A stretch of 64,000 bases of DNA from Shuttleworthella satelles DSM 14600 (lineage in GTDB: Bacteria > Bacillota > Clostridia > Lachnospirales > Lachnospiraceae): the NCBI RefSeq assembly GCF_000160115.1, contig NZ_GG665866.1, positions 1,042,825 to 1,106,824 of the forward strand. Direction: 5' to 3'. This document shows, piece after piece, positions 29,186 to 36,844 of this stretch. The notes under the pieces are model-generated. The model ran no database searches. It saw nothing but the letters and a program-made list of their open reading frames with translations, and was not told the DNA's origin. The first letter of the stretch is position 1. Each line of letters starts with the position of its first letter. A program made the position numbers and the translations under genes.

Positions 29186-29246
29186 GAAATCCGGAACCGC
29201 AAGGAAATCAAGAACCGCAAGGAAATCCAGAATCGCCAGGATATCC
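29175..29246 (+). repeat. Four degenerate 18-bp tandem repeats across the carboxypeptidase stop codon
   Basis: The copies start at 29175, 29193, 29211 and 29229, with consensus AGAACCGCAAGGAAATCC. Copy 1 contains the TAA stop (CGC TAA GAA ATC), where the other copies have CGC AAG GAA ATC. Read past the stop in the same frame, the copies encode a six-residue repeat (EIRNRK, EIKNRK, EIQNRQ) ending at a TAA at about 29257. It looks like a former or potential C-terminal extension. Confidence 0.85.
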
Positions 29247-29316
29247 TGCAGAAATAAGCCGGAGAAATTCCGACGTAAATTCGAGGACAGGACAGGCCGG
29301 AAAATTTCAAGACGCA

Positions 29317-29345
29317 TTGTACTTTGGCAGGCCATATACTATAAT
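29317..29345 (+). promoter_or_regulatory. Sigma-A-type promoter for the P-loop gene
   Basis: The -35 is TTGTAC (29317-29322), followed by a 17-nt spacer and a perfect -10 TATAAT (29340-29345). It lies about 47 nt before the ATG at 29392 and after the carboxypeptidase 3' repeats. It marks a new transcription unit covering the P-loop protein and probably the HlyD-like protein, yggS and sepF. Confidence 0.75.
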
Positions 29346-29391
29346 TTTTTCAGGGTAATACAGATCATTGATATGTATTGGAGGGGTGAAT

Positions 29392-29808
29392 ATGGTAGAA
29401 ATCATTGCAGGAGTCAAGGGTACCGGGAAGACGAGACGCATGCTGGATTCTGCGGAAGAAGATGTTCGCAGTGCCGATGGGCTGGTCGTCTATATCGATA
29501 AGAGTGATCAGAGGATGTTGGAACTCAACTCCAAGATCCGCATGATCGATATGAGTCGTTACCCGGTTTCCAATTTAGACGGTTTTGTCGGTTTTCTCTG
29601 CGGAAGCCTGTCACAGAACCGGGACATACAGAAGATCTATCTGGATTCTTTTCTGGCCATCGCCCATATCACGGCAGAAGAGGATATCAGCAGGGCTGTT
29701 CATTTTCTGGAGCGTGCTTCTGACAAGTTCGACGTCGACTTCATTGTGAGTATTTCAAAGAATCCGGCCGAACTTCCCGGGGACGTGTCTGATCTCGTCT
29801 CTGATTGA
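29392..29808 (+). CDS. Small P-loop protein of unknown function (PilT-annotated clostridial family)
   Basis: This 138-residue cytoplasmic protein starts MVEIIAGVKGTGKT, a clear Walker A. The rest is alpha/beta with no other recognised domain. DADLMM-type Walker B residues are not obvious; VVYIDKSDQ (about 31-39) is the nearest acidic strand. Similar small clostridial proteins are often labelled twitching motility protein PilT on the P-loop alone, which is not evidence for motility. The ATG at 29392 has GGAGGGG upstream and its own promoter at 29317-29345. Confidence 0.7.
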   Translation: MVEIIAGVKGTGKTRRMLDSAEEDVRSADGLVVYIDKSDQRMLELNSKIRMIDMSRYPVSNLDGFVGFLCGSLSQNRDIQKIYLDSFLAIAHITAEEDISRAVHFLERASDKFDVDFIVSISKNPAELPGDVSDLVSD

Positions 29809-29829
29809 AATGATTTTGAATGATACAGG

Positions 29830-29859
29830 AAGCGGGGGTGGCGGATGCGACCTCCGCTT
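29830..29859 (+). terminator. Hairpin between the P-loop gene and the HlyD-like gene (weak terminator or processing site)
   Basis: The arms AAGCGGGGG (29830-29838) and CCTCCGCTT (29851-29859) form nine pairs, one of them G-U, around a 12-nt loop. Only two to three T follow. It may act as a weak terminator or mRNA-stability element. It overlaps the longest possible start of the next gene (29820), favouring the ATG at 29886. Confidence 0.4.
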
Positions 29860-29885
29860 TCCATATAGTAAGGCAGACAGAAAAA

Positions 29886-31253
29886 ATGGCCAAAGTCACA
29901 CGCTTTCATCGAAATTTACAAATGAATATCGGGTTGATCGTAGGCGTCATCCTTGTTATTTACGTTCTCTTTCATCTTTTCAGCTATGTCACCAAGAAGC
30001 ATGTGGCAATCTATCAGGTCAACAGCGGAACAATCTCTACCAGCAAGCACTATGAGGCACTGGCGCTCAGGAGCGAGTCCCTGGTCCAGGCGGAGGCGGA
30101 CGGTCAGATATACCACTTCAAGGCCAACGAAGCTCAGGTCGGCAGTGATTCAATCGTCTATTCTCTGGATCAAAGCGGAGAGATCCAGCAGCTTTTCACA
30201 CAGGCGCAGCTGAATACTTCCGCGCTCAATGAGACAGAGCAGAGACAAATCGTCAATTCTCTGAGCGACTATGTCAGGACCAAAGATGACAACCGATTCT
30301 ACAAGGTCTATGATTTCAAGAATCAACTGGAGGCAAATCTCTATGATTCGCTTCAGCAGACCGTCTTCGAGACCTACAAGTCACAGATCAATGAGGCGAA
30401 GCAGAGAAATACCTTTCATACGTATCAGGCTCCCTCTCCGGGGCTTTTGGTCTATGCCACAGATGGCGACGAGGGACTGAACCTTGACAACTTCACGCGT
30501 GAGTCCTTCGATACATCCAAGTTAGACTACAAGGATCTGAAAAATGTTTCCTCCGTCAAGGCAGGAGATCCTGTCTACAAACTGATCAGCTCAGAGCAGT
30601 GGAAGATGCTTGTCGAGGTCGACGATGAGATGGCCTCTCAGATCACTTCATCCTCCAATGTCCAGCTGGTTTTTGACAAGGATCAGCGGTCTGCCTGGGC
30701 CGCCGCTTCTGTCATCGAGAAATACGGGAGGAAGTACCTGGTCCTCTCCTTAGATGACTCCATGGAGCGCTATGCGGACCTGCGCTTTGTCGGAGTGACG
30801 CTCAATCTGGACCGGGCTTCCGGACTGAAAATTCCCCTTTCCGCGATCACTAAGCAATCCTTCTATAAGATTCCCAAGAGCTATTTTTTCAAGGGAGGCA
30901 ACAGCAACGATCTTGGCCTGCTCCGCAAGAAGGGCAACGGCAGTGAATTCATTGTCCCGACGATTTTCGCCGAGGATGAGGAGGATTACTTCATCAACGC
31001 GGATCAGCTGAAAGAAAGCGATATCCTGATCAAACAGAACAGCAGCGAGAGCTGGCAGGTCAACAGCAAGTCTGAGGAGCTGACCGGAGTCTATCAGGTC
31101 AACAAGGGATTCGCGGAATTTAAGCCCATTGAAGTCCAGTTCCAGAACAAGGAGTTTGCCGTTGTCTCATCGACGACTTCTTACGGACTGGTTCTCTACG
31201 ACCGTATTGCCCTTAACAGCAGTCAGGTCAAGGAAGGGGACATGGTGCAGTAG
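29886..31253 (+). CDS. HlyD-like membrane-anchored protein
   Basis: This 455-residue protein has a basic N-terminus, one membrane helix (about residues 14-36, IGLIVGVILVIYVLFHLF), and a long extracytoplasmic part. The extracytoplasmic part resembles membrane-fusion (HlyD/RND adaptor) proteins in its beta-barrel/lipoyl-like pattern (GTIS...ESLVQAEADGQIYHF). No ABC or other transporter gene lies beside it. It sits with yggS and sepF in the ylm-type division cluster, so a divisome or envelope role is an inference. The start could also be ATG 29820, which adds 22 residues but runs through a hairpin. Neither start has a strong ribosome site (TAAGG 12 nt before 29886). Confidence 0.75.
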   Translation: MAKVTRFHRNLQMNIGLIVGVILVIYVLFHLFSYVTKKHVAIYQVNSGTISTSKHYEALALRSESLVQAEADGQIYHFKANEAQVGSDSIVYSLDQSGEIQQLFTQAQLNTSALNETEQRQIVNSLSDYVRTKDDNRFYKVYDFKNQLEANLYDSLQQTVFETYKSQINEAKQRNTFHTYQAPSPGLLVYATDGDEGLNLDNFTRESFDTSKLDYKDLKNVSSVKAGDPVYKLISSEQWKMLVEVDDEMASQITSSSNVQLVFDKDQRSAWAAASVIEKYGRKYLVLSLDDSMERYADLRFVGVTLNLDRASGLKIPLSAITKQSFYKIPKSYFFKGGNSNDLGLLRKKGNGSEFIVPTIFAEDEEDYFINADQLKESDILIKQNSSESWQVNSKSEELTGVYQVNKGFAEFKPIEVQFQNKEFAVVSSTTSYGLVLYDRIALNSSQVKEGDMVQ

Positions 31254-31274
31254 CCAAAGAGAAGAGGAGGCAAA

Positions 31275-31982
31275 ATGCTTGCAGAAAATTTAAAGACCGT
31301 CCGGGAAAATATCACAGAGGCCTGCAGGAGGGCCAACAGAGATCCGTCAGAGGTAACCCTGGTCGCCGTATCAAAGACCAAGCCGGAAGCAGATATTCAG
31401 GAGATTTACGGGCAGGGCGTCCGTGATTTCGGCGAGAACTACGTGCAGGAGCTGGTCGAGAAAATTGATCATCTGCCCGGGGATATCCGCTGGCATATGA
31501 TTGGGCATTTGCAGCGCAACAAGGTGAAGTACCTGGCGCGAAGGGCTGACTCCATCGCCTTGATTCACTCCGTTGACACCTACCGTCTGGCTGAGGAAAT
31601 CAATATCCAGGCCAAGAAGAACAAGAGAATCATCGATATTCTGGTAGAGGTCAATATTGCCGATGAGGACTCCAAATTCGGGATCAGCAGGGAGGACGCT
31701 CTGTCTTTGATCCAGGATATCGCCGGTCTTGACGGCATACATATCAGAGGACTGATGACATCCGCGCCAAATGTCAAAAACGCTGAGGAGAATCGGGCTT
31801 ACTTCCGGTCGATCAAAGCCCTTGCGGTTGACATCAATTCTCGAAACATTGATAATGTGGAAATGGACATTCTATCTATGGGAATGACCAATGATTATCA
31901 GATTGCCATAGAAGAGGGTTCCACCATGGTAAGGGTGGGAACCGCGATTTTCGGAGCAAGAGACTATCACAGGAAGTCATGA
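31275..31982 (+). CDS. yggS: YggS/YlmE family PLP homeostasis protein
   Basis: This 235-residue single-domain alanine-racemase-like TIM barrel binds pyridoxal phosphate and balances vitamin B6 and amino-acid pools. Conserved blocks are VAVSKTKP with the PLP lysine, FGENYVQEL, WHMIGHLQRNKVKY, and LSMGMTNDYQIAIEEGSTMVRVG. AGAGGAGG lies upstream. It is upstream of sepF, as ylmE is in Bacillus. Confidence 0.96.
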   Translation: MLAENLKTVRENITEACRRANRDPSEVTLVAVSKTKPEADIQEIYGQGVRDFGENYVQELVEKIDHLPGDIRWHMIGHLQRNKVKYLARRADSIALIHSVDTYRLAEEINIQAKKNKRIIDILVEVNIADEDSKFGISREDALSLIQDIAGLDGIHIRGLMTSAPNVKNAEENRAYFRSIKALAVDINSRNIDNVEMDILSMGMTNDYQIAIEEGSTMVRVGTAIFGARDYHRKS

Positions 31983-32067
31983 GGATATGACCTGTGAGCA
32001 CGCGATCATTTGAAGTGCTGCAGGCGTGATTTGGGAATGATTCATAATGATGAATAAGAGGTGAAAG

Positions 32068-32580
32068 ATGGGCTTTTTCGATAAGATGTTAGACGCCATG
32101 AAATTATCGGATGAAGATGACGAGTACTACGATGATGACATCTATGAAGAGGATGAGAAAAGATCTGCCTCATCCTCCCGCCGCAAGAATTCCGCAAATG
32201 ACGCTCCTGCCTCTGAGGAGAGCAGCAGGTCTGTGGCCGCGCATTCATCCAAAATTACGCCCATGCGGTCTGCCAGGCGGGGCAGCGTCTCAGGAATGGA
32301 AGTCTGCGTGATTAAACCGGCTGTTTTTGAGGATTCCAAAGAAGTCATCGATACGATTCTATCTGAAAAACCGGTGATCATGAATATGGAGGGACTGGAT
32401 CTCTCCCTGGCCCAGCGGGTCATCGATGTTGTCAGCGGAGCCTGTCTCGCGCTGAACGGAACTCTGCAGAAGGTTTCTTCTTATATCTTTATTGTAACTC
32501 CGGCTTCTGTCGACATCTCCGGCGACCTGCAGGGGATCATGGATTCCTTCGACATTTCCGGGATTCAGACAGGATTTTAA
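32068..32580 (+). CDS. sepF: Cell division protein SepF
   Basis: SepF is a cytoplasmic FtsZ-binding protein that bundles FtsZ filaments and anchors them to the membrane. The first residues MGFFDKMLDAMKL form an amphipathic membrane-binding helix. A very acidic and then serine-rich linker (about 15-75) precedes the SepF fold (EVCVIKPAVFEDSKEVID through LNGTLQKVSSYIFIVTP). Length is 170 residues. AAGAGGTGAAAG is the ribosome site. A strong terminator follows at 32598-32629. Confidence 0.95.
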   Translation: MGFFDKMLDAMKLSDEDDEYYDDDIYEEDEKRSASSSRRKNSANDAPASEESSRSVAAHSSKITPMRSARRGSVSGMEVCVIKPAVFEDSKEVIDTILSEKPVIMNMEGLDLSLAQRVIDVVSGACLALNGTLQKVSSYIFIVTPASVDISGDLQGIMDSFDISGIQTGF

Positions 32581-32597
32581 GTGATTGTTAATTTTGG

Positions 32598-32629
32598 GCG
32601 CCTTGAACATTGCTTCAGGGTGCTTTTTT
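32598..32629 (+). terminator. Rho-independent terminator between sepF and aroB
   Basis: Ten pairs (two of them G-U) form between GCGCCTTGAA (32598-32607) and TTCAGGGTGC (32614-32623) around a 6-nt loop. Six T follow immediately (32624-32629). The GGAG ribosome site of aroB starts at the very next base, so there is no room for a promoter between the terminator and aroB. Confidence 0.85.
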
Positions 32630-32638
32630 GGAGTAAGC

Positions 32639-33745
32639 ATGCATTATCATCGTCTTCCTGTCTCATATGAGGACAGACATTCCTATGATATTCTAATTGA
32701 AGATTCCTTCAGTGCGCTTAAGGCGGAAATTCAAAGACTGCCGAGTTACTATCAGAGGGTCTGCATTGTCACTGACTCAAATGTTTCCCAATTCTATCTG
32801 GATCAGCTGAGGCAGGAGCTTCAGGGGATCTTTCAGCAAATCGTCGTCCATATTCTTCCCGCGGGTGAGACAAGCAAAAATCTCGCATGCGCGGAAGCTG
32901 TTTATGAACAGATGATAGAGGCCCGTTTTGATCGCCACGACCTTCTGATTGCTCTTGGGGGAGGAGTCGTCGGAGATCTGACCGGTTTTGTCGCCGCGAC
33001 TTATATGCGGGGGATTGACTACATACAGATCCCGACCAGTCTTCTGGCTCAGGTCGATTCCTCTGTCGGAGGCAAAACGGGGATTGATTTTCGAGCCTAT
33101 AAGAATATGGTCGGAGCCTTTAAGATGCCTGTCCTGGTCTATATGAATATCAGCTGTCTTAAGACGCTTGATCCCCTTCAGTTTACCTGTGGAATGGGAG
33201 AGGTGATCAAATACGGCTTTATTCAGGACAAGGGTTTCTATCGGTGGCTTCAGACCAACGTCAAGCGTATTATGAGTCGGGATCTTCCAGCTCTGGCTCA
33301 AATGGTCTATACCTCCGCGGATATCAAGAGAAGAATCTGTCAACTGGATCCGAGAGAAGAGGGGATCCGGTCCCATCTTAATTTCGGACATACCATCGGT
33401 CATGCTGTAGAGAAGCTTTCCTCTTTTCGGCTCTATCACGGACAATGTGTTTCGATCGGGTCTGCCGCGGCTCTTTATCTGTCCCATAAGCTGGGGAAAA
33501 TAAGCACTGCGGATCTCAAAGAGGGGATTCAGACTCTGACAGACTTCGGATTGCCTGTATCTGTTGATCCGGGGGACTTTCCGCAGATGACGACAGACAA
33601 TATTCTGCTCGCCTCAAAGTCCGACAAAAAAATGCAGGGAGACCGAATCCGCTTTGTCATCCTGGACGCGATCGGACAGGCAGATACCTATCTGGATTTT
33701 GTCGATGATGATCTGCGAGAGGCGATTGACTTTATTCGCGCGTGA
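32639..33745 (+). CDS. aroB: 3-dehydroquinate synthase
   Basis: AroB turns DAHP into 3-dehydroquinate, step two of the shikimate pathway, using NAD and a divalent metal. The 368-residue protein shows the NAD-binding LLIALGGGVVGDLTGFVAA, QIPTSLLAQVDSSVGGKT, and the metal-ligand block LNFGHTIGHAVE. The ATG at 32639 has GGAG 5 nt upstream; a longer in-frame start at 32585 would run through the terminator and is rejected. Its position between sepF and lspA is unusual for the ylm-type cluster. Expression needs read-through of the terminator or a promoter inside sepF. Confidence 0.95.
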   Translation: MHYHRLPVSYEDRHSYDILIEDSFSALKAEIQRLPSYYQRVCIVTDSNVSQFYLDQLRQELQGIFQQIVVHILPAGETSKNLACAEAVYEQMIEARFDRHDLLIALGGGVVGDLTGFVAATYMRGIDYIQIPTSLLAQVDSSVGGKTGIDFRAYKNMVGAFKMPVLVYMNISCLKTLDPLQFTCGMGEVIKYGFIQDKGFYRWLQTNVKRIMSRDLPALAQMVYTSADIKRRICQLDPREEGIRSHLNFGHTIGHAVEKLSSFRLYHGQCVSIGSAAALYLSHKLGKISTADLKEGIQTLTDFGLPVSVDPGDFPQMTTDNILLASKSDKKMQGDRIRFVILDAIGQADTYLDFVDDDLREAIDFIRA

Positions 33746-33771
33746 TGAGAGTAGACGTGATGGGAGTAGAT

Positions 33772-34314
33772 ATGGCGCATTCCGACAGGACAATAAATTC
33801 CATAATCTGGCGGCTGACCGGAGGCCTTTTTATTATTCTTCTCGTCGTCTTCGATCACTGGACCAAAGGACTGGCGCTTGTTAGACTTAGATCAGGAGAT
33901 CTCGATTTGATCCCGGGAATACTGAAATTGCACTATTTGCAAAATACCGGCGCAGCCTTCTCCATCCTGGAGGGACAGCAGAGCTTTTTTCTGCTTCTGA
34001 CGCCGCTTTTGATTCTGTGCATTGTTGTTTTTGCTCTGACGACACCGCCTTCAAAAAAATTTTTGCCCTTACATATCACCTATTGTTTTCTGATTTCCGG
34101 AGCTGTTGGTAACTTCATTGATCGTGTTGTTCAGGGCTATGTTACAGACTTCATTTATTTCTATCTGATCGATTTTCCTGTCTTTAATGTGGCGGATATC
34201 TATGTGACGATATCAATGATCGCCCTGATCCTCCTGGTTCTTTTTGCCTATCGGGATGAGGAGCTGGAAGAGATTCTTCCCTGGAAGAGATGGGGCTTAA
34301 AACGGAAAAAATAA
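33772..34314 (+). CDS. lspA: Lipoprotein signal peptidase II
   Basis: This aspartic protease in the membrane cleaves prolipoprotein signal peptides. The 180-residue form from ATG 33772 has GGGAG 5 nt upstream. Longer in-frame starts (33742, 33745, 33760) lack a good site. Four hydrophobic segments are visible. Conserved motifs are DHWTKG, NTGAAFSIL, GNFIDR with catalytic Asp117, and FNVADIY with catalytic Asp142. An RluD-type gene follows after the repeat-bearing gap, as in many Firmicutes. Confidence 0.95.
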   Translation: MAHSDRTINSIIWRLTGGLFIILLVVFDHWTKGLALVRLRSGDLDLIPGILKLHYLQNTGAAFSILEGQQSFFLLLTPLLILCIVVFALTTPPSKKFLPLHITYCFLISGAVGNFIDRVVQGYVTDFIYFYLIDFPVFNVADIYVTISMIALILLVLFAYRDEELEEILPWKRWGLKRKK

Positions 34315-34347
34315 AGACACAAGGGATGGTGGAATAGAAACAGGGGA

Positions 34348-34432
34348 TTGCCAACTGGCAATTTGCGGATCAACCGGCAATGTCATTGACAGATATTCGC
34401 AGATCAACCGGCAATGCTATTGATAGATGTGG
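34348..34432 (+). repeat. Degenerate tandem repeats between lspA and the RluD-type gene
   Basis: Two 34-bp copies lie at 34365-34398 and 34399-34432; both start GC(G/A)GATCAACCGGCAATG. A shorter related piece precedes them at about 34348-34364 and holds a small hairpin ATTGCC-AACT-GGCAAT. The gap otherwise shows no promoter. Confidence 0.7.
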
Positions 34433-34440
34433 GATGAAAC

Positions 34441-35361
34441 ATGCAGGAATTCAAACTAAACTGCACAGGAGAAGAAAGTGGACTGCGAATTGACCGCTAC
34501 CTGGCGGATCATCTGGACGGACAGTCCAGAAACAGTATCCAGAAATTGATCGAAGAGGGGCTTGTTTTGGTCAACGGAAACGCCTGCAGAGCCAGCTACA
34601 AGCTGCAGGAGAAAGACCAGATCTTTGTTTCCGTTCCAGACGCTGTTTTGACGGAACTTCGGCCGGAGAGGATTCCCCTGGATATTCTCTATGAGGACGA
34701 TCAGCTCCTGATTGTCAATAAGCCCAAGGAAATGGTGGTGCACCCTGCTCCCGGACACAATACGGGAACCCTGGTCAACGCCATTATGTACCACTGCGGA
34801 AAAGAGCTCTCCGGAATCAACGGAGAAATCCGCCCGGGGATTGTTCACCGGATTGACATGAATACGACCGGCTCTCTGATTGTATGTAAAACAGACGCCG
34901 CCCATCGCTTCATCGCGAGCCAAATCAAAGAACACTCGGTTCATCGCGTCTATCGCGCGATTGTATACGGACATCTCAATCCGACAGAGGGAACCATTCG
35001 TACAAGCATAGGCAGGGATCCCAGGGATCGGAAGAAAATGTCTGTCGGCGTGAAAAACGGACGGCAGGCTATAACGCATTACCGTGAACTGGCCCGCCTC
35101 AGGAACAATTTCTCTTATGTAGAATTTGAGCTTGAGACGGGACGGACCCATCAGATTCGTGTCCACATGGCCTCTATTGGCCATCCGATTCTCGGCGACC
35201 AGGTCTACGGGCCTAAGAAAAGCCCCTATCACCTGGACGGACAGACCCTGCACGCCATGACGATCGGATTTGTACATCCGACAAGCAAAAGGTACGTGGA
35301 ATTCACAGCTCCCCTGCCGGAATATTTTCAACATCTCCTGGCGATCCTGGGAGAAGAATGA
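34441..35361 (+). CDS. RluA-family 23S rRNA pseudouridine synthase (RluD/YlyB type)
   Basis: This 306-residue RNA-modifying enzyme has an N-terminal S4 RNA-binding domain (about 12-60, RIDRYLADHLDGQSRNSIQKL). The catalytic domain contains HRIDMNTTGSLIV, where the aspartate is the nucleophile. LETGRTHQIRVHMASIGHPILGD is the second signature. Position after lspA matches Bacillus ylyB. The exact target uridines cannot be told from sequence. It is the last gene of the long + strand run and is convergent with the recombinase. Confidence 0.94.
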   Translation: MQEFKLNCTGEESGLRIDRYLADHLDGQSRNSIQKLIEEGLVLVNGNACRASYKLQEKDQIFVSVPDAVLTELRPERIPLDILYEDDQLLIVNKPKEMVVHPAPGHNTGTLVNAIMYHCGKELSGINGEIRPGIVHRIDMNTTGSLIVCKTDAAHRFIASQIKEHSVHRVYRAIVYGHLNPTEGTIRTSIGRDPRDRKKMSVGVKNGRQAITHYRELARLRNNFSYVEFELETGRTHQIRVHMASIGHPILGDQVYGPKKSPYHLDGQTLHAMTIGFVHPTSKRYVEFTAPLPEYFQHLLAILGEE

Positions 35362-35392
35362 CCGATTTAAAAGAAGAGGACCGGAGTGAAAA

Positions 35393-35471
35393 GAAGATGG
35401 CCGATATCAGTGAGGATGGCTGTCATCAACTGAAGATGACCGGTATCAGTAGAAGATGATCGATATCAGCA
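35393..35471 (+). repeat. Four degenerate 20-bp tandem repeats after the RluD-type gene
   Basis: The copies begin at about 35393, 35412, 35432 and 35452, with consensus GAAGATGRCCGATATCAGTA. They start 32 nt after the stop codon, in the convergent gap before the recombinase. The sequence is unrelated to the other gene-end repeats of the window. Confidence 0.75.
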
Positions 35472-35500
35472 GAAAAATCCAGGCCTGCGAATCAGGTCTG
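35472..35500 (-). terminator. Terminator of the recombinase gene (minus strand)
   Basis: On the minus strand CAGACCTG-ATTCG-CAGGCCTG forms an 8-bp stem (one G-U) followed by GATTTTTC. The first arm contains part of the recombinase stop codon (35492-35494). The T run corresponds to AAAAA at 35473-35477. Confidence 0.6.
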
Positions 35501-36574
35501 ATGATTAGGATTGATATCTTTTCGATTGAAGTCAACTGCATTGGCGGCCTGACGCTTGTGCTCATCCTCAATTGCCGCGTAGTAATCGATGGTTGTGTTG
35601 ATATTCTCATGCCCGAGGACGTCCGCGACCAGCCGGATATCACCTGTCTCCCGATAGAGGGCTGTTCCATAGGTTGAGCGAAGCTTGTGTGGCGTAATGT
35701 GTTTGCCCGGGACGGCGATCCTGGCGTATTTTTTAACCAGTTTCTCGATGGCGTCGACGGAGATCCGCTTGCCCTGCAGAGAGTAGAAGAGGGCCTGCTG
35801 ATGGCCTTCCAGAGGACTGATGGTCTGCCGCTCCCCCTCAATATAATCAGACAGGGTTGAATGAACCGGTTTCCCGAAATAGATGATGTCCTGTCCCCCT
35901 CCCTTGCGTACAATAACAAGGCTGTTTTCTATCAGATTGACGTCATTTAAGTCCAGGCCCCGGCATTCCGACACACGCATACCGGTATTTAATAAAATTG
36001 TCAAAATGGCCAGATCTCTCTGCTGTGTTTTCAGGCAGTATTTTCGCTGACGGTCTGACATCTGCTGGTTGCCGATTGTAATGGCATTTAAGATATCCTG
36101 CACCTCGTAGTTATTCATGCGGACGATATTCTTGTCCTTCTTGAGTCTGGGCATCGCCACAAGGGCTGCCGGATCCTCCGAAATATGCTTGTGAATCAGC
36201 TGATATTTATACATGCCGCGCAGGGCAGACATCTTGCGGGCAATGGCTTTCTTGCCATTTTCATGGTATTCCCCATCCACGTTAAGACTTAAATAGCGCT
36301 GGTACTCGAGGATATCCTCAGATTGAATCTGCTTTAAGATTTCCAGTTTCATTGACTTCGGATCGATATCCTTTAGCTGGGGATTTTTCTCCCGCAGAAA
36401 TCGCAGAAAGGTCAGCAGGTCGTAGGAATAAGAAATCAGTGTGGAGGTCTGTGTCGTAAGCTCCTTGGAGTAGATAAAATCAACGCAGAAGTCCGGAAGC
36501 TGATCCAGCAGGCTGCGCAGCTTCAGAGTCTGTTTCTTTTGTTTGTCCTTGTAGTATTCAGAGTCCCGAGCCAT
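35492..36574 (-). CDS. Tyrosine recombinase (XerC/D-like integrase family)
   Basis: This 360-residue protein has an N-terminal SAM-like core-binding domain and a C-terminal catalytic domain. All catalytic residues are visible: Arg in NTGMRVSE (about 200), Lys in VRKGGGQD (about 224), HKLR (about 296-299), LGHENINTT (His about 322), and the tyrosine nucleophile in DYYAA (about 331-332). I chose the ATG at 36574; the upstream TTG at 36598 is itself part of the GAGGAGG ribosome site. A minus-strand promoter lies at 36651-36679. No attachment site, other phage gene or flanking repeat is visible. It may be a housekeeping Xer-like protein rather than a mobile-element integrase. Confidence 0.9.
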   Translation of the reverse strand: MARDSEYYKDKQKKQTLKLRSLLDQLPDFCVDFIYSKELTTQTSTLISYSYDLLTFLRFLREKNPQLKDIDPKSMKLEILKQIQSEDILEYQRYLSLNVDGEYHENGKKAIARKMSALRGMYKYQLIHKHISEDPAALVAMPRLKKDKNIVRMNNYEVQDILNAITIGNQQMSDRQRKYCLKTQQRDLAILTILLNTGMRVSECRGLDLNDVNLIENSLVIVRKGGGQDIIYFGKPVHSTLSDYIEGERQTISPLEGHQQALFYSLQGKRISVDAIEKLVKKYARIAVPGKHITPHKLRSTYGTALYRETGDIRLVADVLGHENINTTIDYYAAIEDEHKRQAANAVDFNRKDINPNHQT

Positions 36575-36650
36575 GGTATCTAGTATATTCCTCCTCAAAC
36601 AGATATATCATGCGGAAAAACAGATATTTATCCGCTAGATTGATAGAGAT

Positions 36651-36679
36651 AGTTTACTCCTCTTTCAGAACCCTGTCAA
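36651..36679 (-). promoter_or_regulatory. Promoter of the recombinase gene
   Basis: On the minus strand a perfect -35 TTGACA (36674-36679) is followed by a 17-nt spacer and TAAACT (36651-36656). The transcript would have a leader of about 70 nt before the ATG at 36574. The rest of the gap up to 36844 shows only a 14-bp palindrome (CCGAAGGCCTTCGG, about 36822-36835), possibly a weak terminator of the yneA-like gene. Confidence 0.7.
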
Positions 36680-36844
36680 TCACCGAGATTAAGCATTTTG
36701 GGATTTGTATCACAGGAACTAACTTAACTATTTGAGACTTGTCATGTATCAGATCACTATCCATTACTTGCCTACTACATCCCCTTATTTTTATAACATA
36801 GCTATCAATCTTAAATTTCCCGAAGGCCTTCGGATTTTAGATCT

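Noticed and set aside
29175-29246. Possible CRISPR array
   Set aside because: Units are 18 bp, directly adjacent without spacers and imperfect, and no cas genes are present. The same holds for the other arrays of the window.
29072-29335. Minus-strand frame with LDFLAV peptide repeats
   Set aside because: The repeats are only the antisense reading of the 18-bp tandem array after the carboxypeptidase gene.
35492-36574. Prophage or integrative element next to the tyrosine recombinase
   Set aside because: No tRNA, attachment-site repeats, excisionase, phage or conjugation genes flank it; neighbours are housekeeping genes.
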